In this document: positions 35,157 to 45,041 of the stretch, piece by piece
How the letters are laid out: every line of letters begins with the position of its first letter
How positions within the stretch are numbered: the first letter of the stretch is position 1
From: Bacteroidales bacterium
GTDB taxonomy: Bacteria; Bacteroidota; Bacteroidia; Bacteroidales; UBA10428
Reading direction: 5' to 3'
DNA: 63,174 nt
Assembly (NCBI GenBank): GCA_016926235.1
Contig: JAFGOZ010000602.1
Location: forward strand, 1-63,174
The notes under the pieces: generated by a model
Seen by the model: only the letters and a program-made list of their open reading frames with translations
Told to the model about the DNA's origin: nothing
Database searches by the model: none
Position numbers and translations under genes: made by a program

Positions 35157-35189
35157 TAGTTTGTTAATATTCTGGTTTTAATTGTTTTA

Positions 35190-37574
35190 ATGAATTTTTA
35201 TCTAAATAAGATGGCATATAATAATGATTTATTCGATATATTCGATTTCAATAACTTATTCAAGTTAATGACAAAAAACTGGTATTGGTTTTTTGTCTCT
35301 GTTCTCACTACCATTACAGGGGCTGTTTTTTATATAAAAATCAGTCCAAATGTTTATCAGGTAAACACTTCTGTAATAAAAAATGAAAGCACTAGTGTGC
35401 AAAAAGCAAGTGAGCAACTTCTTGATGATAATATCAAATTTATATCAGAATCAAGAAGAGTAAGAAGAGGAGAGAATCCTCTTGAAAATGAAATAATGGT
35501 TTTAAAGTCTTCCGGTTATCTTGAAAAAGCGATACAAGGTCTTGATTTACAGGTAAGTTATTTTCAAAATGACCGCTTTATAAAAAAAGAACTTTATGAG
35601 ACGGCTCCCTTCCTGGTAATTCTAAAGCCAGATTATCCACAGCCTGTTGAATGCGAATTCATAGTTAATATTCTAAATAATAATGAATTTGAGATTTCAG
35701 TGAACGAACGGGATAAAGTTTTAATATATAATCTTACTAAGCAGCAGGAAATAAAAGAATTACCCAGTTTAAATTTTAGGTATAAAGGTAGGTTTGACCA
35801 ATCATTGCACACGGATAATATGGATTTTAAATTACTATTAAATAGTAACTTTAGCACAGAGAGTTTAAAAGGTATATCATATTCATTTACTATAAATACA
35901 CAAAAAAGCATAATACTTTGGCTTCAATGGGATATTCAAGCTTATACTTTATCCGACAATATCCTTGGGTTTAGCATGGAAACAACAGTGCCACAAAAAG
36001 CAATTGATATTCTTAGTAATCTTACTTATTATTATTCCCATGATGAATATAATAAGAAACTGGAAATGGCAAATAAAGCCATTGATTATATCGACAATCA
36101 ATTGTATTCTATTCAAAACTCATTAAAAACAGCTGAAGCAAAATTACAGCGATATCAAACAACAAGTGAATTAGTTGATATTACCCGGCAATCAGGACAA
36201 ATATATGACGAGATATCCAGATTGGAGGGAGAGAAGGCTGTTCTTGAAATGAACTTAAGGTATTATAAGTATATTGATGATTACTTTAAGGAAAGAACTG
36301 ATGGTGAGCTCCTTGCTCCATCGGCTATGGGAATCGAAGATGACCGATTAAACAGTCTTATTAATGAATTAATAAGTTTAAAAGCAGAGAAGTTAAACCT
36401 TATTGAAAACCAGCAGGATAAAAGTCCTTATTTGCGTCAAATAAACATCCGCATCGAGAATCTGCAAAAAATGGCAATTGAGAATATTTCCTATTACACA
36501 AAAACAAGCAATAGCACTCTGAAAGATATCAATGCCCGTATAGATAATTTTAACAAGCAAGCTAATGATTTACCTAAAACACAGCGTGAATTGTTAGGGT
36601 ATGAACGGCAATATGATATAAACGATAAGCTTTATTCGTATTTAATGGAGAAAAAAGCGGAAGCTGAGATTGCCAAAGCATCTATTCAAAGTGAAGTAGA
36701 GGTTCTTGAACCTGCAAATACATATCCGTTCCCCGTTGCTCCAAAGAAAAAGGTGATTCTTTTTGCCGGATTTGTTCTAGGGATTTTAATTCCGTTTGGA
36801 CTAATCGGTTTTATGGAGATGTTAAGAAAGACCTTTACTGATGAGGATGAAATAAAGAAACGTTTTGATCTACCGGTTATTGGAAGAGTTTATCGGAATA
36901 CTAAAAAAGGGACTAAAGAAATTAGCCAAATTCTTGAACCTCACGTTTTAGAATCTTTTAATAAAGTGCGTAATAAAATTAACTATTTTATTTCGGAGTC
37001 TGGCCCGAGGGTGATTACGATATCATCAACAATTAGCCAGGAAGGAAAATCTTTTATATCCAAGAATCTTGCGGTGACTTTAGCTGCAGCCAATTTCAAA
37101 ACGGTATTACTAGGTTTTGACTTACGAAAACCGAGGATATTTGATAGTTTAGGCATTACTGATCAGTCTGGTATTAGTGATTATTATAGCGGGACGGTAG
37201 GTTATGAAGATATTAAGCAACAAAGCGTATTGGAAAATTTAGATGTTATTATAGCTGGACAAAAACCACCAAATCCGGCAGCCCTGATTTCTTCACCTCT
37301 TACTGAAACACTTTTTGAGCAGTTGCGAGGAGATTATGATTACATTATTGTTGATACACCTCCAATAGGAATTGTAACGGACGGACTTCCTTTGTTAGAA
37401 ATAGCTGATTTAAGTCTTTTTGTTATTCGAATAAAACGGAGTTTATTTCGGGAAACAGAAACAGTTATAAATGAACTTGAAGATGAAAAACGGAAGAATT
37501 TAGCTATTATTATTAATGATGTTCCAGCTGACAAAAAGGGGCGTTATGGCTATGGTTATTATGGAGATAAGTAA
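35190..37574 (+). CDS. Wzc-like tyrosine autokinase, chain-length regulator
   Basis: The 794-residue protein has an N-terminal Wzz domain between two membrane helices (about 34-52 and 527-548), a long coiled-coil segment, and a cytoplasmic BY-kinase domain. Walker A is SSTISQEGKSF, Walker A' is LLGFDLRKPRIF and Walker B is YIIVDTPPIG. The C-terminus is a tyrosine cluster (RYGYGYYGDK), the usual autophosphorylation site. The start may instead be the ATG at 35211 (MAYNNDLFD), which looks more natural. It would control polymer length and export with the outer-membrane channel encoded just before it. Confidence 0.88.
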   Translation: MNFYLNKMAYNNDLFDIFDFNNLFKLMTKNWYWFFVSVLTTITGAVFYIKISPNVYQVNTSVIKNESTSVQKASEQLLDDNIKFISESRRVRRGENPLENEIMVLKSSGYLEKAIQGLDLQVSYFQNDRFIKKELYETAPFLVILKPDYPQPVECEFIVNILNNNEFEISVNERDKVLIYNLTKQQEIKELPSLNFRYKGRFDQSLHTDNMDFKLLLNSNFSTESLKGISYSFTINTQKSIILWLQWDIQAYTLSDNILGFSMETTVPQKAIDILSNLTYYYSHDEYNKKLEMANKAIDYIDNQLYSIQNSLKTAEAKLQRYQTTSELVDITRQSGQIYDEISRLEGEKAVLEMNLRYYKYIDDYFKERTDGELLAPSAMGIEDDRLNSLINELISLKAEKLNLIENQQDKSPYLRQINIRIENLQKMAIENISYYTKTSNSTLKDINARIDNFNKQANDLPKTQRELLGYERQYDINDKLYSYLMEKKAEAEIAKASIQSEVEVLEPANTYPFPVAPKKKVILFAGFVLGILIPFGLIGFMEMLRKTFTDEDEIKKRFDLPVIGRVYRNTKKGTKEISQILEPHVLESFNKVRNKINYFISESGPRVITISSTISQEGKSFISKNLAVTLAAANFKTVLLGFDLRKPRIFDSLGITDQSGISDYYSGTVGYEDIKQQSVLENLDVIIAGQKPPNPAALISSPLTETLFEQLRGDYDYIIVDTPPIGIVTDGLPLLEIADLSLFVIRIKRSLFRETETVINELEDEKRKNLAIIINDVPADKKGRYGYGYYGDK

Positions 37575-37736
37575 ATAAAGCGTTGTTCTTCAACAGACCA
37601 TTTTAAAAATTTGATAAACAATCTTTCCTTTGATGTTTGTGGTTATATTGTTTTTCGTTCCAATTCTTCATGACCTGGATAATGTCTTTTATTAAGAATA
37701 ATGATTAATTTCTAATTTATATGCTAATTGCATTTA

Positions 37737-39215
37737 ATGTTTAAGCAAAATTACATTTTATTTAGTTTAGCGATGCTATTAATTCCTCTATTTAGTAATA
37801 GAGGTGGAATACTGGGGCTTACTGCCGGAGGTATTATTATATTAATATACTTCATTTTGTTTAAAAAAGATATTGTATTGGCTTTTGCATTATGCGCAGT
37901 TATAGATTCAAATCCGGCAATGTTGTTGGAGTATTTCGCCTTCGGATTTCCAACAGCATTGCCTTTTGGAACAATTTTTTATTTTTTTTCCTTCTTGGTT
38001 ATGTTTTCTCCGCAGGTCAAAGAAAGGAAAGTAGATTATAATTTAAAAAGGTTTCTACCTGTATTATATCTTTTTACATTATACCAATTTTTTATTAGCT
38101 TTTTATTAAAGGTTTCACCCGATAATATACTGGAAATCTTTCATTCAATATATAGAGGTTTTCCCACGTATCTGGGTGTCTATCTTGTTATTCCATCCTA
38201 TGTTATTTTTAAAATTGATGGTAAAAAATTTATTAATGCAATTGTTTTATCTGTAATTTTCATTACTCTTATCATTCTAATTAATCTTTATACCCCTCTC
38301 GAAATATTTAAAGTAAGAGCATATTGGCGAAATGGAGCAACACGAATTATATTATTTCAAAGCTATTTATTTTATATATCAACATTTGTGGCAATTGGTT
38401 TTTTTGTCTTTTTCGGAGGCAAAAAGGCACACATTCATTACTACATGGCTGGAGTTATGACGATGATGCTTCCTTTTATTGCTATGTATCGTCTGGAACT
38501 TGTTACAGAGGTTCTGACCATTTTATTGGTTGTATTTCTTGTGTCAAAATACCTCAATAGAAACCTTACCGGATTTGTGAAATTAATTAAAGTTTTAGTA
38601 TTAATGATTGCTGTGGTTTTTATTATGGCTCCTACTGTTTATAATGGAATGAAGGATCTTTATATTGCAACTTTTGAGGAATTATTTGGGATAGGTGGAG
38701 TAGAGGAAGGGACAACTCAAACCCGTACTGAACATGAATTGCCTTTACATCTTAGTATGATACGTGCGAATCCTATTTTAGGAAATGGATATGACTCCAG
38801 GTGGTGGGGAAATAACGAAACTGACATGGATTGGGGATTGTCTGATATTCCATTGACAGGAACACTTGCCATGTATGGCTGGTTGGGATGGCTAATTTAT
38901 CATAGCAGGTTTTTGTTTTTTTTACCTCTATCAAAACACGTTTTAAAAGCTATTGGAAAAGACAGGGCGAAAATGGAACAAAATGGTTTTCTTTATATTG
39001 TAATTATAGCTTTAAGAGCATACTTTATAGCCATGATTACCTTCCGGTTTTTTTATATAGGTTATGAGTTAACATTTACAAAGGTATTTGCCGATTTTGG
39101 AACTATGCTAGGAATTTATTTTGCAGCCATATATATGGTGGAAAATCAGAATAACAGGCAGGATTCATCATCTGTCTTAGGAAGTTTTAAAGAAATTAAA
39201 CAGGTGCATTCATGA
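37737..39215 (+). CDS. Wzy/O-antigen ligase-like membrane polymerase
   Basis: The 492-residue protein has roughly ten to twelve membrane helices. A periplasmic loop (about 320-370) contains TQTRTEHELPLHLSMIRANPILGNGYDSRWWG, with the His and GxGY elements seen in O-antigen ligase/polymerase (Wzy_C-type) proteins. The start is set at the ATG at 37737; the TTG at 37728 adds only three residues. Its position before a Wzx-type flippase and after export genes favours a Wzy polymerase rather than a ligase. It overlaps the next gene by four bases (ATGA). Confidence 0.75.
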   Translation: MFKQNYILFSLAMLLIPLFSNRGGILGLTAGGIIILIYFILFKKDIVLAFALCAVIDSNPAMLLEYFAFGFPTALPFGTIFYFFSFLVMFSPQVKERKVDYNLKRFLPVLYLFTLYQFFISFLLKVSPDNILEIFHSIYRGFPTYLGVYLVIPSYVIFKIDGKKFINAIVLSVIFITLIILINLYTPLEIFKVRAYWRNGATRIILFQSYLFYISTFVAIGFFVFFGGKKAHIHYYMAGVMTMMLPFIAMYRLELVTEVLTILLVVFLVSKYLNRNLTGFVKLIKVLVLMIAVVFIMAPTVYNGMKDLYIATFEELFGIGGVEEGTTQTRTEHELPLHLSMIRANPILGNGYDSRWWGNNETDMDWGLSDIPLTGTLAMYGWLGWLIYHSRFLFFLPLSKHVLKAIGKDRAKMEQNGFLYIVIIALRAYFIAMITFRFFYIGYELTFTKVFADFGTMLGIYFAAIYMVENQNNRQDSSSVLGSFKEIKQVHS

Positions 39216-40495
39216 AGAAAATCTCTGATTTTTTGACAAAATATAAAGGGCTTATCGATAATTTTAAAAATGCATTTTTATATTTTGGTGGCTCGTTTTT
39301 ACAGCTTTGTATTGCTATTTTCACATCGCCTATTTTTGCCCGAAATTTAAGTGCTGAAGAATTTGGTATACTTGGGTATTTTACTTCCGCAAGACAGTTT
39401 GTATTTCCATTAACAACAATGACACTTACCTGGTATTATTTGTTTAAATATTTTAAGCAAGACTCTAATCAAAATAAAAAGCTGCTATCAAATATAATAG
39501 TCTTTCTTACCTATGTTAATATTCTGGTTCTTTTTATTTCAGCAGGAGCATTATACACTTATTTTAAAATAGTAAAAGTTGAGATACCGTTCTACCCCTT
39601 TGCATTTATTATGCTGATTACACTGTTTTTAGAAGTATATCAAATATTCCTTTTAATGGAATTAAAACTTAAAAAAGCAGCTTTTACATACTTTTTATAT
39701 ACTGGACTGTTGGCTGTACTCAGTATAGCTTTCGGCTTGTTATTTGTTGTTGTCTTTAAGTGGGGTGCTGCCGGCCGAATGTTTGGGTCACTGGTTGGAT
39801 TAATAGTTACCAGTTTAATTTTTATTAAACAATTTAAATTTAACCTAAAAATTAAATTAGATTTTAAGTTAATTAAAGAGGCAATGTGGTGGGCATCACC
39901 AATGCTTCTTTCAGCCTATTTTTATTTGCCAATGGCAAATATTGACAGGTTGCTGTTAGGAGCACTTAAAGATACTTCTGAGCTTGGTTATTATTCAATT
40001 GGTGCCAATGTTGCCGGTTATATTGGAACAGCAGCGGCTGCTTTATTCAGTGCTTTTCAGCCTGATTTCTATAAATTTGTAGCGCAAAATAATAAGGGGA
40101 AGTTTTTTCTGTTTTCAGGGGCGTATGTCATAGTTTTAGTATTTATGACAATAATGTTTTTTATATTCTCAGAATTTATTGTTAATTATTTAACCAGTGG
40201 AAGATACACAAGGGCTTATATCTATGCTAATTATTATGTAGTTGCAATTCTTATTATGAATATAACAAGTATTTCAAATGCCATTCTTATCGCTCTTGGA
40301 AAATCCAGGTTTCAACTCTATATTAATATAATAGCCGGAAGTATTGGTTTTGTTCTTTATAAATATTTCATTCATCAATATGGTTTTATGGGTGGAACCT
40401 ATGGACGAATTTCTATTGCATGTTTATATCTGGTAACACAGGTTTCTTTTATTTTATATTTAAAATTTAAGCCATTTAATCTGTTTAAAAAATAA
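39212..40495 (+). CDS. Wzx-type oligosaccharide flippase
   Basis: The 427-residue protein has about twelve to fourteen membrane helices and resembles the PST/MATE-like polysaccharide biosynthesis family. FFYFGGSFLQLCIAIFTSP-type first-helix residues (about 22-40), ARNLSAEEFGILGYF in the next loop, and MANIDRLLLGALKDTSELGYYSIG midway (about 243-266) are typical. It would flip the undecaprenyl-linked repeat unit. It is translationally coupled to the polymerase gene (4-base overlap) and is followed after 4 bases by a glycosyltransferase. Confidence 0.85.
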   Translation: MKKISDFLTKYKGLIDNFKNAFLYFGGSFLQLCIAIFTSPIFARNLSAEEFGILGYFTSARQFVFPLTTMTLTWYYLFKYFKQDSNQNKKLLSNIIVFLTYVNILVLFISAGALYTYFKIVKVEIPFYPFAFIMLITLFLEVYQIFLLMELKLKKAAFTYFLYTGLLAVLSIAFGLLFVVVFKWGAAGRMFGSLVGLIVTSLIFIKQFKFNLKIKLDFKLIKEAMWWASPMLLSAYFYLPMANIDRLLLGALKDTSELGYYSIGANVAGYIGTAAAALFSAFQPDFYKFVAQNNKGKFFLFSGAYVIVLVFMTIMFFIFSEFIVNYLTSGRYTRAYIYANYYVVAILIMNITSISNAILIALGKSRFQLYINIIAGSIGFVLYKYFIHQYGFMGGTYGRISIACLYLVTQVSFILYLKFKPFNLFKK

Positions 40496-40499
40496 TCTT

Positions 40500-41483
40500 A
40501 TGGAAATTGCACCAGTCGTATTAATCTGTTTCAATAGACCAAATGAAGTCCTGCAGGTTTTTAACAGGATTCGTAAAGCAAAAGTCCCTAAATTATACAT
40601 AGTGATGGATGGACCCAGGGAAGGCAATGCAGAAGATATAGAACTCACTAAAAAGGTTAAGGAAATAGTGACAAATGTAGATTGGGAATGTGAAGTTAAA
40701 ACAAATATATCTGAAAAAAATCTTGGTTGTGGACCAAGGCCACAGTCTGGCATCAGTTGGGTGTTTGAACAGGAAGACAGAGCAATTATACTTGAAGATG
40801 ACTGTGTGCCATCCATGAAGTTTTTCGAGTATTGCTCTGAATTACTGGAAAAATATTACGACAATGAAAGAATTATGCATATTTCCGGCACCTTAATATA
40901 TAAAGATTACAAATTTAAAAACTCCGATAGTTATCTTTTTAGCAGATATCAAAATAATGTTGGGTGGGCTACCTGGCGCAGGGCTTGGAAATACTATGAT
41001 TTTAATCTAAGTAATTTGCCTTCTGTTTTGGAAAGAAAATATCTTGATCTAAGGTTTTCGAAGGATGAAGCTTTATACTGGAAAAATAAATTTATCAATG
41101 CCAGTAAAATGAATAGGAATATATGGGATTATCAATGGCAATATACTATTTTTATGAATGCCGGTGTTTGTATCTTTCCTCGAAAGAACCTGATTTCCAA
41201 TATTGATCCTTGCGGAACTACCTCTCCAACCTATGATGAGATACATTATTTTCAGGATATTGATGATGAGTTTAATTTCATGAATCATCCTAATGCAGTT
41301 TGCATAAATGATGATTTTGATCAATATTTTTCCTGGAAAAGGATTTCAGAGGAAAAGCAATTAAAAAATAAAATAAAGAGAAAACTCAAGAAAATCTTTA
41401 TCCCATGGAGCGTAAGGCAGAAAAAAGCCAAAATAAAACTCGATGAAAAGAAACAGATGTTTTACAATCACTATTTGAAGTAA
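40500..41483 (+). CDS. GT-A type glycosyltransferase
   Basis: The 327-residue protein starts with a nucleotide-sugar fold (PVVLICFNRPNEVLQVFNRI and KLYIVMDGPREGN) and contains the metal-binding acidic triplet LEDDCVPS (about 98-105). DYQWQYTIFMNAGVC (about 209-223) is the acceptor-side element of a group seen in Bacteroidota polysaccharide loci (often annotated only as glycosyltransferase). The C-terminus is a basic, amphipathic helix (KNKIKRKLKKIF) likely to touch the membrane. Sugar specificity cannot be inferred. Confidence 0.8.
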   Translation: MEIAPVVLICFNRPNEVLQVFNRIRKAKVPKLYIVMDGPREGNAEDIELTKKVKEIVTNVDWECEVKTNISEKNLGCGPRPQSGISWVFEQEDRAIILEDDCVPSMKFFEYCSELLEKYYDNERIMHISGTLIYKDYKFKNSDSYLFSRYQNNVGWATWRRAWKYYDFNLSNLPSVLERKYLDLRFSKDEALYWKNKFINASKMNRNIWDYQWQYTIFMNAGVCIFPRKNLISNIDPCGTTSPTYDEIHYFQDIDDEFNFMNHPNAVCINDDFDQYFSWKRISEEKQLKNKIKRKLKKIFIPWSVRQKKAKIKLDEKKQMFYNHYLK

Positions 41484-41651
41484 AATAACAAATATATTAG
41501 AGTTATTGTGAGATCTTTTTGTCTAAGGATCAGAGTCAAATTACTGAATACAAACAGTCACTTTTCAGGAACTTAAATATTGCTACTTTCGACTAAGCTA
41601 TGGTATTACTCTTGATAATAAAAGCTAACTAAGCCTTAATATAACAGTATT

Positions 41652-42284
41652 ATGAATATTAATCAATTGGATTTAAGAGGAGTAGCTTATAATAAAATTC
41701 GAAATTTTAAGCTACTAATAAATCGAAGTTTCTGGACATTTTTTATTCGGATCAGACTTAAAGTATTTGGTGTGAAATTTCATAAACCGATCAAATTTTA
41801 TGGGAATTCTTATTTCATCAGATTTCGGTTTAGTAAAATGAATATTGGTAAAAATTGCACCTTTATTTCAACGTCCTACATGAATATGGCTGGTATAAAC
41901 AAAAAAAATACTATATCTACCATTCAAAAAGGTGCAGAATTAATAATTGGAGACAGATGCGGCATTAGTGGAGCTGTTATACTTGTTGCGGAAAAGATTA
42001 CAATTGGAGAAAAAGTACTGGTAGGAGCTAATTGTTTTATTTCAGACTATGGTTTTCATGAACTGGATCCGGATAAAAGATGGAATAATCAAACAGCTTC
42101 AGATGTTTCAGCGCCTGTGGTTATTGAGGATAATGTATGGTTAGGAATGAATGTGACGGTACTTAAAGGTGTTACCATTGGAAAAAACTCAGTAATAGGA
42201 GCGAATAGTTTGGTTACAAAAGATATCCCGGCAAATGTTATAGCTGCCGGTAACCCTTGTAAAGTTATCAGAAATATAAAATAG
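41652..42284 (+). CDS. Left-handed beta-helix acyltransferase, maltose/galactoside acetyltransferase-like
   Basis: The 210-residue protein has an N-terminal basic helix and then hexapeptide repeats (about 95-200: ISGAVILVAEKITIGEKVLVGANCFI, VIEDNVWLGMNVTVLKGVTIGKNSVIGANSLVTKDIPANVIAAG). The loop YGFHELDP supplies the likely catalytic His. Such LbH enzymes transfer an acyl group, usually acetyl, to a sugar hydroxyl or amine. It is the first of three hexapeptide acyltransferases in the locus and lies 18 bases before the second. A CoA donor is usual, but an ACP donor is possible here. Confidence 0.82.
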   Translation: MNINQLDLRGVAYNKIRNFKLLINRSFWTFFIRIRLKVFGVKFHKPIKFYGNSYFIRFRFSKMNIGKNCTFISTSYMNMAGINKKNTISTIQKGAELIIGDRCGISGAVILVAEKITIGEKVLVGANCFISDYGFHELDPDKRWNNQTASDVSAPVVIEDNVWLGMNVTVLKGVTIGKNSVIGANSLVTKDIPANVIAAGNPCKVIRNIK

Positions 42285-42301
42285 TCTAATTAAAAATTAC
42301 T

Positions 42302-42859
42302 ATGTGGGAATACATAAAATCAGATTTGTTTAGATACAATGGTAAAAAAGGTTTCAAAGCATTTCTTAAAATGTACATAACAAATCCTCTGTTTCGTTTC
42401 CTGGTATGGTATCGAATAGCGAATCATTATTCAAATAAAAAAAACAGAATAATCTCCATTGTTATCGGAATAAGATACAATATAATTTCACGTAAAGTCA
42501 GGATTGAAATTCCAAAGCGAACTAAAATAGGTTATGGAATAAAAATATGGCATGGTCACGGGATAGTAATAAACGAGAATGCTATTATTGGAGACAATGT
42601 AATGTTAACCCACAACGTTACATTTGCTACAGAAAGGGGAGGATCTCCTATTATTGGGAATTGTGTGAGATTTGCTCCCGGTGCTGTTATTGTTGGCGGA
42701 GTGAAAATTGGTGATAACTCAGTAGTCGGAGCTAATACAATGGTGAATAAGGATATTCCTCCAAAATCGATATCAATGGGTGTACCCAATAAAATTCTTG
42801 ATATAGAGTTTAGGGAAAACGTGGAAAGATACTTCTGGAGGCCTGAAGAAAATACTTAG
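42302..42859 (+). CDS. Serine-acetyltransferase-like hexapeptide acyltransferase
   Basis: The 185-residue protein has a basic, partly hydrophobic N-terminal half (FLKMYITNPLFRFLVWYRIANHY) followed by a hexapeptide domain. GIKIWHGHGIVINENAIIGDNVMLTHNVTFAT (about 80-111) and VRFAPGAVIVGGVKIGDNSVVGANTMVNKDIPPKSISMGVPNK follow the CysE/SAT-like pattern, with His at WHGHG and THNV. Members of this subgroup are common in capsule and exopolysaccharide loci. It lies 18 bases after the previous acyltransferase. Acyl group and acceptor unknown. Confidence 0.8.
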   Translation: MWEYIKSDLFRYNGKKGFKAFLKMYITNPLFRFLVWYRIANHYSNKKNRIISIVIGIRYNIISRKVRIEIPKRTKIGYGIKIWHGHGIVINENAIIGDNVMLTHNVTFATERGGSPIIGNCVRFAPGAVIVGGVKIGDNSVVGANTMVNKDIPPKSISMGVPNKILDIEFRENVERYFWRPEENT

Positions 42860-42894
42860 ACTATATAATGAAAAATTTTTACGAGAGTATTGAT

Positions 42895-43015
42895 TTGTTG
42901 ATTTTCTCTCTTACCCCATCCCTAAAGGGAGTAGAGAACCTTTAGTTCAGGAGCCAAAAGGCGAATAAAATCAATAACGCCCTTTATGGATCTATAGGGG
43001 ATAAATTATTTGATT
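42895..43015. repeat. Dispersed-repeat-like stretch before the E1 gene
   Basis: TTACCCCATCCCTAAAGGGA and the facing GCCCTTTATGGATCTATAGGGGATAA form a loose inverted pair (from about 42911 to 43009) like dispersed intergenic repeats of Bacteroidota. The 238-base gap otherwise holds only AT-rich DNA. A new transcript could start here, but no promoter box is clear. Confidence 0.35.
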
Positions 43016-43097
43016 TTCGTATTGTTAAATAAAAGTTGGTTTAATAACACAAAAACAAATAAGGTTATATTAAATCTAAACCTAAAACGATATTTTA

Positions 43098-45041
43098 ATG
43101 GCAATAAACCATCGTCAAATTAAGGAAGCCCTGTTAATCAGATATGTTGAAGAAAGTTTCTTGAATCTTTTTTCACGGGGAAAACTAAATGGCACGGTAC
43201 ATACATGTGTTGGAGAAGAATTATCAGCAGTTGCCTTTGCCGGACAATTAAAAAAACAGGACTTTGTTTTTTCTAATCACCGCTGTCATGGACATTATAT
43301 TTCTTTTACTAAAGACTGCAAAGGTCTTATTGGCGAGCTAATGGGTAAAGGAAAAGGGATTTGCGGTGGTATCGGTAGCAGTCAGCATTTACAAAATGGG
43401 AATTTTTACTCAAATGGTATCCAGGGAGGAATAGTACCAATGGCAGCAGGACATGCTCTTGCAAATAAACTACGCGGCAATGGAAATATAGGAGTTGTAT
43501 ATATTGGAGACGGTACCTTAGGAGAAGGTGCTTTATATGAAACAATGAATATAATATCACTTTGGGAACTTCCTTTGCTTATAGTATGTGAAAATAATGG
43601 TTATGCACAATCAACGGAGCAAAAAGACAATTTAGCCGGGAATATCGTGGATAGAGCTAAAGCATTCGGTATTAAGACCTTTGATAGTGATGTTTGGGAT
43701 GAGAATAAACTTTTGGAAAATGCAAGCGAATCGATTGAATATATTAGAAAAAATCAGAAACCGGCATTTCATTTAGTGAATTTATACCGGTTAAATGCGC
43801 ATTCCAAAGGAGACGATGACAGAGATGTTAGTGAAGTAAATAAATATAGAGAAAGAGACTTTATAAATAAATTCTCAAAAAACGAGCCCCATTTGTATAA
43901 TGAATACATGGAGCCGATCATTAAGAAAGTTGATAATATTATAGCTGATTTTGATGGGCAGGATGAACTTGACCTAAAAGAATATTATTCTGATAACCTG
44001 GTGGTTTCTGAAGAAAAAACCTGGACAGAGCTGCAAAATATTAAACAAAGACAGGTTAACTTAATGAACCAGTTTTTTGATAACGCACTTAAGAATAAGG
44101 AAGTTGTCTTTATTGGCGAGGATGTAAAATCTCCCTATGGGGGGGCATTTAAGGTCGCTAAAAATCTTTCATTTAATTTCCCTCAACAAGTACTAACCAC
44201 CCCAATTAGTGAGGGAGCCATAACTGGCATTGCAAATGGATTGGCACTTGCCGGTTTTAAGCCTTTTGTTGAAATAATGTTCGGTGATTTTGTAACACTG
44301 GCATTTGATCAGATAGTAAATCATGCTTCCAAAATTCACCACATGTACAATAAGAAAGTATCATGCCCTATGGTTTTAAGAACACCAATGGGTGGTGGAA
44401 GAGGCTATGGGCCAACTCACTCACAATCATTAGAACGCTTTCTTCTTGGTATTGATAATGTTAAATTGTTGGCAATTAATACATTTATTAATCCTGAGAT
44501 AATTTTTAATAATGTATTAAAAGAAAAACACCCAACTATTATAATTGAAAATAAAACAGATTACGGTAAATACATTGGCCCTCCTCAAATAACTAATTAT
44601 AAGTTTATTGCTAATAATGAGGAATACCCCACTGTTAAAGCCCTTCCTGTATTATCACAACCCAATTTAACAATTGTTACTTATGGAGGTGTTGCGCATC
44701 ATGTAATAAATAGTATCGAGAAATTATTTTTAGAATATGAATTTAAGGCGGAAGTGATAATACTTACCAAACTACATCCAATTGATTATTTAGATATAGT
44801 TTCTTCTGTCGAAACAACACGAAAACTTGTAACAGTTGAAGAAGGAAGTATTGACGGTGGAATTGGAAGTGAGATAATCTCAAATGTTGTAAGCAAAATT
44901 CCATATTATGTTTCAACACTTCGGATAGGTTCATTGCCTATCCCTATACCCTCAGCAAAATCATTGGAAGAACAGGTGTTGCCAACAAGCAATTCAATAG
45001 TAAACTCAATAAAAAGACATTTTTATGAAGCCAATAGCTAG
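43098..45041 (+). CDS. Thiamine-dependent 2-oxo acid dehydrogenase E1, alpha and beta fused
   Basis: The 647-residue protein decarboxylates a 2-oxo acid with thiamine diphosphate and hands the acyl group to a lipoyl domain. The alpha part (about 1-300) has the thiamine motif GDGTLGEGALYETMNII...ENNGYAQST (GDG at 137-139, NNG at 166-168). The beta part (about 312-645) has FIGEDVKSPYGGAFKV, TTPISEGAITGIANGLALAG, VLRTPMGGGRGYGPTHSQSLE and the C-terminal VTYGG and VEEGSIDGGIG elements. The fused form is as in some branched-chain or acetoin-type enzymes. It overlaps the E2 gene by 17 bases. The 2-oxo acid is unknown, and no E3 gene is in the window. Confidence 0.88.
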   Translation: MAINHRQIKEALLIRYVEESFLNLFSRGKLNGTVHTCVGEELSAVAFAGQLKKQDFVFSNHRCHGHYISFTKDCKGLIGELMGKGKGICGGIGSSQHLQNGNFYSNGIQGGIVPMAAGHALANKLRGNGNIGVVYIGDGTLGEGALYETMNIISLWELPLLIVCENNGYAQSTEQKDNLAGNIVDRAKAFGIKTFDSDVWDENKLLENASESIEYIRKNQKPAFHLVNLYRLNAHSKGDDDRDVSEVNKYRERDFINKFSKNEPHLYNEYMEPIIKKVDNIIADFDGQDELDLKEYYSDNLVVSEEKTWTELQNIKQRQVNLMNQFFDNALKNKEVVFIGEDVKSPYGGAFKVAKNLSFNFPQQVLTTPISEGAITGIANGLALAGFKPFVEIMFGDFVTLAFDQIVNHASKIHHMYNKKVSCPMVLRTPMGGGRGYGPTHSQSLERFLLGIDNVKLLAINTFINPEIIFNNVLKEKHPTIIIENKTDYGKYIGPPQITNYKFIANNEEYPTVKALPVLSQPNLTIVTYGGVAHHVINSIEKLFLEYEFKAEVIILTKLHPIDYLDIVSSVETTRKLVTVEEGSIDGGIGSEIISNVVSKIPYYVSTLRIGSLPIPIPSAKSLEEQVLPTSNSIVNSIKRHFYEANS